Origin: Haliclystus octoradiatus
Taxonomy: Eukaryota; Cnidaria; Staurozoa; Stauromedusae; Haliclystidae
NCBI GenBank assembly: GCA_916610825.1
Contig: OU744446.1
Coordinates: forward strand, 24,690,445-24,754,444
Length of the DNA stretch: 64,000 nt
Direction: 5' to 3'
Shown here: positions 50,601 through 63,400 of the stretch, in pieces
Numbering within the stretch: the stretch's first letter is position 1
Layout of the letters: every line of letters starts with the position of its first letter
The notes under the pieces: model-generated
What the model was told of the DNA's origin: nothing
Seen by the model: the letters and a program-made list of their open reading frames with translations, nothing else
Databases searched by the model: none
Made by a program: the position numbers and the translations under genes

Positions 50601-53600
50601 CATTTTTTCAGGAAGGATTATTGTTCTTGATCTGATCATCAAGTAGGTCTACCCTAGCATTTTTATTCACTGGTCAGAACAAGGATGGGTTAGTTATTTA
50701 TCATTTCTATTTAGGTGATTGATCCGCGTATCTCTGAACAGTCTGCAATATAGACCTACTACTAAGTAATAAATTACCAAGCCAAATGAGTTTCTATTGT
50801 TGTCATGTAAAATCAACAAAATATTATGAAATTGTCCTTTTGAGTTTGTAAGCATTATTTTCAACAGCACAACACAAATCCAACTCTTTAGCATAAAAAT
50901 AGCTATAGCAAGATATACCTCCCATTCTTGGCATTCTTTAATATGCAAATCTTCCATCTCTTTAAATTGCAATCTTGATTTGTGGTTGGATGACTCATCT
51001 ACAGACTGACCAAAATAACAGCAGTGTGTATAGTGATTTCATTCCAATAAATGTTTGAGTTCAACAGCAATAAATCCTAATAATATACTTAAATATGCAA
51101 TTATAGTGGTATAGTCTTTAGCTCCCTTATACCCTTGTTGCTCTAAAAATGACACCAATTATAGCTAAATGAGGCTACATGCATGATTTGTAATCCGTTT
51201 ATGACTGTAACCATACTGTAATATAATTTGCTAATTTGTTATAAAACAGCTTTGTAATTCTAAAACATCACAATGCAATTCCCTCGGAACCATTCCATCT
51301 ACCATCAGAAGATAGTACTACTCATTTGATGCTCAGATAAAGTCAAACCTCGGTTGACCTTTATGGGAATTTAATCAAAGTCAACCAGATCTAAAGACCA
51401 GACTTTGCTCTGCCATCTGAGCTAATTCTCCAATATTATATATTATATAGCATGGATGCACCATTCAAATACATGGTAGCATTGTAGAAATTGTAGCACG
51501 TCAAGAAAATTGCAAATGTTTATAATACACATTAAACTTACAACGATTCGGGTAATGTCTGCTTCCAATTTAGCAATTTGCTTTTGACTAGTCAGACGTT
51601 CCTGTAGATAACATAGATATCATTAACAAATATATGTAATGATGGCCTTGTAAACGATGCAATATAGCAACACTTATAGCGAAAAGTTTTATATTACAGT
51701 CAAGGAAATCATGAAATCTATCAAAATTTTGAAAATTAATGACTTGTTTCGATTGAAGAATTTTTTCTCTTGCACAGATATTGTTTGGCATGTTAACTTT
51801 ATTTGAGGCTCCTTTTGTCATTAATAAGGCCCTACATAGCTCACCTAATTATAAATTCCCTGCTATATGAATCCATCCTACTTATCCACTCCTTACCAAT
51901 TTCCCATTGTCACCTCAAAGTTTTCAAAATTATATCAAATTAAATATTTTAAATACATATCATAGTCAGTGCACTTCTAATTGATAGAATGTCACCTTTG
52001 TTGTTAATTTCAATTTAATCATATTTTTTGTTTCAATTTGTAATTATACTTTTATCTCATTACATTTTTTTCCCTAACATTTGTAATTTTTTAATCAATT
52101 TGTCTATATATTTCCTACTCTAAATCATTACCTTAAAAAAATTAGTATATACTTTGTTATTTAGTTGCGTCTCCAGACAAACAAGCTTCTTTGCTTATGG
52201 GATGACATCAATCTATAGTCATTCCATATATATATATATGTAGCATATGTAATATGTACATATGATTTGATTGTGATTGAAATAGAGATTCATTTATATT
52301 TGAATAGGCTACTGTCATCAAGCATACACTAATCTAATACTGTACATGACATTGCATTTTGAGTGAAATCTGACTATCAATGCATTACATCATTTTCTTT
52401 TGTGATTGCGCCTTGTTGATTGGATATAATAAATATACTGCAAAATCTAAATAACAAATTCAGTACAATTATCAAATTTATTATGAATAATTCTACCTCA
52501 GAAAGCATTTTATTCATGTTTTCCAGTTGTTGGTTGATTTCCATATTGGTATCTCTGAGCAGGTTCATCTCTTCTTTCAACCGCTAAGAATGAAACAAAA
52601 AAGTGTATGAAAACGGTTAAATGCAAGTTACAATAGTTCATGAATATTAAATTACCCAATTTTCACGGACTTATTCATGGAAAGTTTATGGACTCAGTGA
52701 ACATTTTTGCAGGTGTGGGGCAGACCTATCGATCGTCAGACAATAAAAACACAGTGCAGTGGGAAAATACGGAATAAGGCTCTATCAAGAGTGACACAAG
52801 TTTAATTGGATTGAAATCACAAGTGACTGCTATAAGTATTGATTATTTTGTTTACCAAATTTTATATCTAGAGGCCCATGCAATAGGCAGAATTCCAGGT
52901 GTTATAATATTTTATGTTAATCTTATTATTGTTATTGTTGTTTGATAACGAGGCAGTCTTTGAGTTTTTCCAAGATGGCTACTTGACCACATGTTGTATT
53001 TACTGCTTCATCTTTCTCTGAGTATTTTCTACTTATTATAACATGGTGTCAGATGTAAAAGATTGAACATTAATTGAATATTACTTGAACATTAATTGAA
53101 CAATACTATGGCTGAATCTAGTGAATTTTCTAAGCCTGGACCGCTTGTATTTGATGCAAACGCTGCTGAGAACTGGCGCCGTTTTTTGATGAGATTTCAA
53201 ATTTACCTTGTTGCAAAAGAAAAGGATGATAAACCTGATCGCCTCAAGGTGAATATGTTACTGAATTTCGCTGGCCCTGATGCTATAGAAGAATATAGCC
53301 ATTTTACTTATGGTCCAAGAGAAGATATGGAGAATTATGATTGTATAATAAGCAAGTTTGATTTACTATGCCGTGGTGCAAAGAACGTCATTTATGAAAG
53401 ATTTGTGTTTTTTACTAGACAACAAAAGGACGGTGAAAGGATTGACTCCTTTATCAGTGAACTGAAAAGGTTAGCATTGTCTTGTGAATTTGCTGGTCTA
53501 CGTGACTCTTTAATTCGAGATCGCATTGTTGGGGGAGTAATCTCTGATGACTTAAGAGGAGAATTGCTAAAGAAGCCAGGCCTAAACTTGAAAACTGCCC

Positions 53601-56600
53601 ATGATTATGCAAGGACATTCGAGGCAACTGAAAGTCAGAAGCAGCAGTTTTCATTATCTGCCCGTGCATCACAACCAGAACAGACTGCAATTCATTTTGT
53701 GAAGGATAGTAAAAGAAGCAGCAAGAAGTCAATCTGTAAATTTTGTGGTTATAGTCATGCCATGAAAATATCATTATGTCCTGCCCACAATAAAAAATGC
53801 AGAAGATGTGATGAAATTGGGCACTTTGAAAAAATGTGCACAACACAAAAAGATAACAGCAAGAAGATTCGGACTGTCCAGAGAGATGAAACTGACAGTG
53901 AAGAAGATGTTGAAAGCCAATTATATTTTGGATCTCTTGAAGTTGGTGCTATATCTTCAAAGATGCATAAGAAAAGCATGGTGACTGTGAAAATAGCTGG
54001 AAAGGATGTACAACTGAAGGCTGACACAGGTGCAGAAGCAACTGTTATTCCGTTGTCACTATACAGGCACTTGTCCAAGAAGCCATTAAAGAAAGTGCGT
54101 CTACCATTAAAAGGCTGGTTAGCAGACAAGTCTGTATATCCTAAAGGGTGTGTTCGTCTACACACACAGTACAATAATCGGAGTTTAGACATTTTGTTTT
54201 TGGTTGTTGATGAAGAGTTTACACCACTTCTTGGCTGTGATGCGTGTTTGGATCTTGAAGTGGTGAAATTTATGAATGTTGATTGCATATCGGACATGAG
54301 CCCCAAAGTACCCACTTGCAATGTATGTCCAGTGGATACATCACCTGTGCTGAAAGAGTTTAAAGATTGTTTCTCAGAACAACCAGGACTGCTTGCAGAT
54401 TCGGTTAGTTTGGAAATTGATGAGTCCTGTAGTCCAATAGTCCATGCACCTAGGAAGATACCAATTGCATTACAAGAGCCTGTCCACAAAAAACTGAAGG
54501 AGATGGAAGACATGGGTGTGATTATAAAGCAGACATCTAGTACACCATGGGTGTCTTCAATGGTTGTTGTAGACAAAAGGAAATCAGCACAACAATCAAC
54601 AAGACCTTGTGCCAAAGATATTCGGATATGTATAGATCCTAGAGACTTAAACAAGGCCCTGAAACGCTCACATTATCCGATGGCTTCAATTGAGGACATT
54701 GCTGCTCGTATCCATGATTCCAAGGTGTTTGCTGTTTTAGATGCTTGCAGTGGCTATTGGCAGTTACCAGTGGATTTACCAAGCTCTAGGTTACTAACAT
54801 TCAACACTAAATGGGGAAGATATAGATTTACACGACTACCATTTGGAATATCACCTGCTCCAGAGTTGTATCAACGTGAGATGGATCGTCTGTTTGAAGG
54901 ATTGCCAGTTGACATTATTGTTGATGATTTTTTGGTATGTGGCAAAGATCAGAAAGATTTGGATCAGAAACTGCGTCTAGTATTACAGAGAGCACGTGAA
55001 GTTGGGTTGCGATTTAATCTAAAGAAATTAAAATACAATTTACCTGAGGTAACTTATGTTGGCCATGTATTAACATCGGATGGTCTGAAACCTGATCCTG
55101 AAAAGATCCAAGCCATCCAAGAGATGCCAACACCAACAGATAAAGAAGGAATTCTACGGTTTCTGGGTACTGTCAATTACCTGGATAAATTCTTACCAAA
55201 CAAAGCTGATTTACAAGGACCTATTTCTCAGCTCTCACAGAAGAATGTCAATTTTGTGTGGGACACACCTCAGCAAGAGGCATTTGATGCCTTGAAGAAG
55301 TCATTAACCAATGCTCCTGTCCTTGCTTATTTTGACAACAACAAGAAAACAGTACTGAGCGTTGATGCTAGTGGGACTGGACTTGGTGCAGTTATACTTC
55401 AGGATGGAAGACCAATAGCCTATGGGTCAAAACGACTAACTGAGTGTGAACGAAGATACACAAACATAGAGAGAGAGCTGCTGGCAATTGTATGGGGTGT
55501 AGCAAAGTTCCATACGTATGTCTATGGAAGGCAGATAACGGTTGAGACTGATCACAAACCGCTAGAAGCTATATTTCGAAAGAATCTTAACGATGCACCA
55601 CCAAGACTCCAAAGAATGCTGTTAAAGTTGACCAAATATGCCCTAGATGTGAAATATGTACCAGGACGAGAGCAAGTACTGCCTGATTGCTTAAGCAGAG
55701 CTGCTATCGCAACCACTGGAAATATTCCAGAATACGATTCAGACCTTCACATAAGTATGATTAACAATGTCGCCATTCAAGATAAGTCAATCGAAACCTT
55801 CCGACGTGCCATTTCAACTGATGAGGTATCAATTGTTGTAATGGATTACATTGTAAATGGTTGGCCTGAACAGAAAGATTCTGTAGATGAATTAGCAAAA
55901 GAATACTGGAACTTGAGATATGAACTCAGCGTGGAAGATGGTATCATCTTTAAAATGGATCGCCTTGTTGTACCACGATCACTACGAAAGGAGGTGTTAG
56001 AGGACATTCATGCTGGCCACATGGGGGAAAATAAAAGCTTGTCTCTTGCAAGAGAATACGTATTTTGGCCTGGTATGTCAGCCCAAATTAAAGATACTGT
56101 GTCGTCATGTGGAATTTGTAATTCATTCCGAAACAGACAACAAAAAGAAACGTTGCAGCCACATGACATTCCAGATTTACCATGGCAATCAATTGGATGT
56201 GACCTTTTTGACTTTGGTGGGCAAACGTATTTACTACTCACAGATTTTTTCTCAAAATACTTTGAAATTGAACAATTAAAGAGTGCAACTGCTTTGTGTG
56301 TGATCACAAACATTAAGAAGATATTTGCAAGATTTGGCATACCAGATACTGTCTACAGTGATAATGGACCACAGTTCAGCAACACTCAGTATTTATTTAG
56401 CACATCACATGAGTTCAAAAAATTTGCAATTGATTGGAATTTTAAACATGTCACCAGTAGCCCAGAATATCCAAAATCAAATGGAGCAGCAGAGCGTGCA
56501 GTGCAAACATCAAAAAGATTACTCCGAAAGGCACAAGCATCTGGCAGAGACCCGTTTGAGGCATTATTGAAGTTACGTAACACACCATTTGAAGATATTG

Positions 56601-57430
56601 GCCTTTCTCCAGTTCAGTTGTTAATGGGACGCAGGACAAAGACATCACTTCCAACTCATCGAAGGTTACTTGTGCCGCAGAATGTATCTCCTGCTCGTGT
56701 TGTTGAACAGCTGAAAAAGCGACAAGTCACTGCAAAACGCTACTATGATACATCCAGTAAAGACCTACCAGTTTTGAGTGATGGAGAAAAAGTCAGATTT
56801 AGACCAAACAAAGAAAAGTCTTGGAGAAAAGCGGAAGTACTTCCAAGATCTTATGTGGTGCAAGATGAACAAGGTCGAGTCTATCGACGCAATAGACAAC
56901 ACTTGATTGCTGTACCAAATGATCGAATGATGATAAATCACCAGCCTGTCAATCACGAAGCAGATGATGTGTCTCAAAGTCAAGACCCTGGTCAAAGCAA
57001 TGTGCACAATAGTCAAGAGTCTGATCAAAACAATGATGCAACTGGACTACCAATCCAAAGCCTGAAACCCAAGAAATCAATGAGAGAACGTCGAGCAACA
57101 GACAGACTTATTCAGTCGTGCTAACTAATTATTATTAAAGTTATATTGTTATGACGAGGAGGATGTTATAATATTTTATGTTAATCTTATTATTGTTATT
57201 GTTGTTTGATAACGAGGCAGTCTTTGAGTTTTTCCAAGATGGCTACTTGACCACATGTTGTATTTACTGCTTCATCTTTCTCTGAGTATTTTCTACTTAT
57301 TATAACACCAGGTGCTTGTTTTTATATCAACAGAGAAAATTTGCTACCTCATCTTCATCAAACTGATATTCAACTCAATGATTATGTATGTGTGTTTCAT
57401 TTATATAAACGAGTTTAAATAAATAAAATA

Positions 57431-57465
<35 letters not shown>

Positions 57466-60400
57466 AACCTGCAAAACTTCCTATTATGTCCCTTGGGTCC
57501 AGATTTTGAAGTACACTGTTTCAAAATCCGGGACAAAATGCAGCAAATTTTCAAGGGTTGTTTGTTGAATTATCCCTTTATGCAGAAGCATCTAGACAGA
57601 TTATTACATTATAGGGCCTAGCCTATACAGACATCACTGTGTCTTTTTTATTATGGATATAATACTGTAATATTCTGCTTTTTGAATACAGTACTACATC
57701 TTACCAAATTGTTCCGTTGCAATGCTTCATTTGAACTTTTCATTGCAGCATCATTGCTTTTGATTTTGTTGGCATCATTCAACTACACATGAGAATAATA
57801 TTAAGGGTGTAATCATATCATGAAAGAAAATAGAAAGTAGCGTGTATAACCTACATACATAACCTGTATAAACTAATGTACATAATGTTAGTAAAACCGA
57901 AATACAAGATTTATGACATTATCATCAGCCTTATCATCTTTATTCAAATATTGTAAACCAGATAATAAGAAGTATGCATTGTGTTCTCTGATGCCTTTCA
58001 CTGGATACAATTAAGGGGTCATATCATGGTTGCTCAGAAAAATGTACTTACCTTTCTTTTTAATGATTTAGCATCAAGCTGCAATTGATTGTTGTCATTC
58101 TATTGTTACAAAGGATAAATAGTTATGCTTGAAATAATAATCGCGAACAATTGTTGCTATGTTAAACGCTGAATACGAGAAGATAAGTTCATACTGTTAG
58201 TCTTTTTTCTGAATCTTGAAGTTGTGCATATTTATGTCGATATCTAAATAGAACGTACTTAATATCACAAACAGATAAAACGTCAATTAAAGCCTTAAAT
58301 GTCTCTGAAAAATAATTGATTATAATTAGCTAGTGTGTATGATAATCATTATTTTCTCCTGGTCTCAGTCACATCTTTGTGCAAACTGTTGATTTTACGA
58401 CATGTTGCATGGTTGATGCCATGCGGTATATAAATTATTACACTATGTATTTGTTGTTCACATGTTTAAATTGCGCTAAGTACATACATGCATTATGATA
58501 ATTAGTCATTTTTCTGATTGGTGCTTTATATCATATAATCACATAGTAATATATCCCTCTAGGCAACTGTTAGTCGTTTCGATTATTATACATTTTGCAG
58601 CAGCAAAGTTACTGAAATATATGTTGTGTTCTCCACACTGACATTATAAGAATCCTATTTATTATTTCATTTGATAATTCTAGTAACCAGGCTTTAACTG
58701 TAGTAAAGTATACATGTTTACAATTTGAACATACTTTGTCAAGGCATGTAACACTATTCTTCAAACGCAACTTACTGCTTGATAACATCAGTTGTCTTTC
58801 TTTCCGTTTCACCTGTCATAACCAGTTGCGTTGTCAATTCATTCTCTTTTTCTGATAATGCTGCTCTGAGAACTGTCAGCTCATCTAACGTAGACTCTTG
58901 TTGCCTAACCAGGCTGTCTTTTTCACTTTGCCATTTACGCTTCTCTAGTTCCTGCTCGTCAGATATCTTTCTAATTGTTTTCGATGATTTCAGTAGATCA
59001 GATGCCTGCAACTCTAATTCTTCTTTCTTGGTAGATAATTCTCCATAAAGGTATTCATTTTGATTTTTTAAATTGATATTGATTTTCTTAATTTCGTCAT
59101 GATGAGGATGATAAGATAATGCATCTGTTTTCTAGTATAGAACACATTAGTATACAAATGACAACATGAATTGGTCAGGCATGAGTATTATATAATAAGG
59201 TTAATAAATCCCAGGCCTTTTATATGATTGATTTAAATATGTATTTATCATACAGCTGGACGGAATGTTACTTTTACAACTGCTACATTTCTAGACCATT
59301 TCAACGACAGTGCATCCCTCCCAAAAGGGTACAACAAACTTTTGATGGGTATTCGCACAAGGGAGTTTTTCAGCATCATCATTGAAGTTCTATAAAGATA
59401 GGTGGAATAAACATTGAAAAATATCTATAAGGGACTCATTGTGGCCTTGTTTTTAACCATTTTAATATGAAAATACAGATTTTCATAAAGTTCATGGACA
59501 GTTCATGAAAAAGTTCAAAAAATAAGCCATTTAACATTCAAGAAATGTTCAACTGTTCACAAACTCCCTTGCAAAAAACAGGAGTTCATGAACATTAAAT
59601 GGCCCAACATCTTCATGAATTGAGACTGTTTAACGTTCATGAACTGCTCATGAACTCCTGAACTGTTTTTCGCAGGGGCTATCATGAACTGAGTGAATAT
59701 TTTTGCAGGGGAATTTATTACTAGTCATTCTTACTCACTTGCAATTCCATTGTTTCAAGTTTTATTTCCAATAATTTTCTATCTTCAAATTCTTTCTGTA
59801 ACTGATGCCTCAATTCTTGAAGAGTCCTTACAAGTTGATTTTGCTGCTCATGAGCAAGTTTTGATTCATGTTTCAGTCGATTTACTTCGGCAAACATTCT
59901 AATATTCTCAGCAGCTTTATCATCAACAACATTGTGTAATGCAGAAATCTGTTTAGGAAGTCACAAACGAAAATCATGTTTTGTTGTACAACAAGACTTA
60001 GTATCCCAGGAGTCACAAGGCAAACAGTTTTTAAACATTTTTAGAAATTACTTAATGTCTTGAGAAGATAATATATTAATATTACTGAAATGAATCAATG
60101 AGCACAAACTTGGAAAAATTGTCTCTGCTGTACATACGAATCAAATTTTGAGATAGCTGCATTTGAAATGCAATTTAACTTCAATAGATTTATCAACAAG
60201 CCATTTGAAAGGTACAAGCTGATTAGAATAAACAATTATTATCGAACAAGATTAAGTGTGGCACTAGGAATTTATCAGGCCTCGGTGCATGTTACCTGCT
60301 GAAGCTATAGTCATGCAAAATCGAGTTTGATAATTATTTTATTATTAATTCATATCTTGAATAATCTCATGAATTATTCAAGAACAGCTGCGTTAAGAGA

Positions 60401-63400
60401 AATATTATGAATTAATCGCAACAATTTTGTTCAGATATGTATTTATAATTTAGAGACACAGTAAATATTTATTGTGAAAAGTGACAAATTTGTAAAAAAA
60501 GATTTTTCCATCACATCAGTCATGAAACTTTGGAGATGCTATTGTCACAACATTTGTTGCGACCCAACTGTCTCGAGGCTGTACCTTATTGTCTCAGATT
60601 ATTACGTTACGTTCAAATACACTAGGGATCGTCAGTGTTCAATTAACCAATAGGAAGCAAGAAAAAGTTGCCATTAATAATAATACTATTAAATTGACAC
60701 ACATATTAGTATAAGTCAAGCAAGATTTAGATCAAAGTATTTGGATTTAGAAATTCTTCTAAATGTTGTAATTTAAAAGCATATCTACCCTTACTTAGAA
60801 TTATTAAACTTCACATTTCTTACTGTAGTAGCTAAATCTGTTAAAATATTGTACATTTCAAATGAGAAGAAGTTGTATTAATCAGACAGAAGTAAAACAT
60901 AACTCAGATTTGTCACACATTGGATACGTATGAACAATGTTGTGTTCTGACTTAATTCACTTGACGATTCAGCATAATGGTAAGACAGTGAGGTTTAGCT
61001 AGATGCCGAAATGTGCAAAGAAAAATCTATTATATGTCAAGGCATTTAGATTACAAAACGTACCGTTTGCTTATCTGTTTGCTTGGAACTGCGATTGTCA
61101 TCATCACTGCAACTACAAAATTTGTAGTACAATTACCAACACACAAATGTCAAAAGAAAAAATGTACAACTTCATCAAAGGGTAAATCATAATATTTTGA
61201 TCATAATAATAACATACTTAGAAGTGCACCATTAAATAATAATTATGAGCATTGATCAAGAAACAACAATCTGTCATGTATTAGTAGGAGCTTTATTATT
61301 TTAAAAGTGACATGATAATGCTGCCCCTGTGTCCCAAGACATCAGTACCACTTCTATATTAATATCTGAGGAGTATTATATATTTGCTCAGCATAATGAT
61401 TGTGAAGGCCCAATGCCTATGCCTACCTGTTTTGGTGTTGTCTGGTTTTGCTTCCAATTGCAGCACTAATAACAGTATCCTGTCAAATAAAACAATTTCA
61501 AATTTGGTAATATATCATTTTCACTATGAATCTTCAATACCTGAATCACTAAGTCTGAAAGTCTGCTAAAACATACATGAATGGTATTGAAGAGTATTGA
61601 AATGGTAGGCTACTGAAATTCATTTGAAATTTTGAGCCAGGTAATTCTTCTCAATCCATTGAAAATTACCGAAAGGCACGTTAATATTCAAAAGCTATTG
61701 AATCATGCCTAATTCATGAGCTTCAATAAGTTTTCCTTTTTTCAAAATTTGCAGCGTTGGCTACAAACTTAATGTCCTTGGCTTAATATTACAACATAAT
61801 GATGACTTCTAGATTAACTATTCTCCATGCAAATTCGCTTAATATCCCATTTTTATCAGCAAGGAGAGAAAGGAGATACTTAAGTTTAGTCATCAATCAA
61901 CAAGTCAATATGGAAATTGAGCAAAATTGATCGCTCTGTGCTTTCTAACTTTATGGCAAAAGACGCAAAATTGCGTTTATAATGCAATAAAATATAGTAC
62001 ATTAAAATTCATGTTATGATTATACATGTCCCAAATTGACCTGTTAGCCTAACCATTGACTAAATCAGTTATTGATCTCAGGCTTGATGGATGTCGACAT
62101 ATTATGACTTCGGTCATTACCGGCCAATATTCACCTCACCCTCAATCAATAACACAGTTTAGCATAATATATTGCCTTTTGTTACACAACGGATTTAGAC
62201 AAAACTTTTTTCGATTCTATCCGTATGTGTTGTTCACAGCATGGCTTTTCCTTCGTCAAAATTGACGTTGAACATAATTGACGTTGAACATGGTATTTTG
62301 AATATTCTTGTGTTCAATTTTATGAAACTGAAAAAGGAACAATAGTATTTACCACAAGAGAGCTAGACCTTATTGTTCAGCCGACAAAATTACATATATA
62401 TATTTCTACACACAAAACGAAAGGCGGAATCGTTCTAATTTTTATCTAACTCTCCATTCGAATCCTGCTAGATACTCTTCTTGTTGTATCATTTATGCCA
62501 AAAAGAGCTATATATGTTCAAAGTTGGAACTTCCTGTTGGATATGTTCAAAGTTGTAAGTGCTTGTATTAAATATGTGCTAGCCACTCAAGCACTTTACA
62601 AGAACAGTATTAAAAAGAAAAATCCCTCTTTGAAAGTGTAGGCCTATAGCCTTTTTGGAATATTAATGATACAATAAGAAAAGTATCTAAAAGTATAACC
62701 ATTCTGCCTTCTTGTAAAACATCTTCAAAACACCTTCTTGAAAGTCCATTTTGATGGGGGAAAGAGTCGCACTGTGCAAAAACGCAACACTTACAAGTAT
62801 GGGTAGAAAAAAAGTTACATCTTAATCTCTTGCAGACAGAATTTGCTTAGGGTTGTATCTTTGTATGGTGAATGTGGGTATCAGCTTTAAATCGGGATGG
62901 TAATAATTTATCAAGCAATACATAATTACATATTCTTCTCATGAGCATGTTTCTATTAGATGTCTAAAAATGGAACATGTAGTCATTCAATTTAATAAAG
63001 TGGAATAAAATGTTAAACCTTGAGAGCCTTTACATCTTGTTCGAGAGAATTTAATTTATTGTTTCTCTCGTATTGAAGTTTGTCTTCTGTGGCCTGTTGA
63101 GAGGATGCGACACCAATATCAAAACACATTTGTAAATCAAGTTGTTCTCAAAGTTACCACTTTGATTCATTTGTAGGTCTACTGCTAGCACTCAGTAAAT
63201 AACAGAATTATCTCTGAAAAATATTGACAACATGTCATTTTGCAATCTACTCTTGGGTTTGTTTGTATAGGCCTACTCTAGCTACCTGGTCCTGGCCTAT
63301 ATTAATTTTGTGATGATAACCTTTTGAAGTAGTCCAGGTGAGTGTCCAGATTCATTCGTTTAATTGAATGTAGTATTGCAGATTGTGTTAAACATTTAGA

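Larger units (their letters stand above)
52900..57307 (+). mobile_element. Intact Ty3/Gypsy LTR retrotransposon, 4408 bp
   Basis: LTRs of 144 bp that look identical, a ccagg duplication on both sides (52895-52899, 57308-57312), a primer-binding site, one uninterrupted gag-pol frame and a polypurine tract (gacgaggagga) directly before the 3' LTR. It sits in an intron of the coiled-coil gene, in the opposite orientation. All expected parts are present, so it may still be able to move. It is unrelated in detail to the decayed Gypsy copy at 13984-19165, which has different LTRs. Confidence 0.95.

Noticed and set aside
53755..54654. Long minus-strand frame of 299 codons
   Set aside because: Antisense shadow of the intact gag-pol; no domain of its own.
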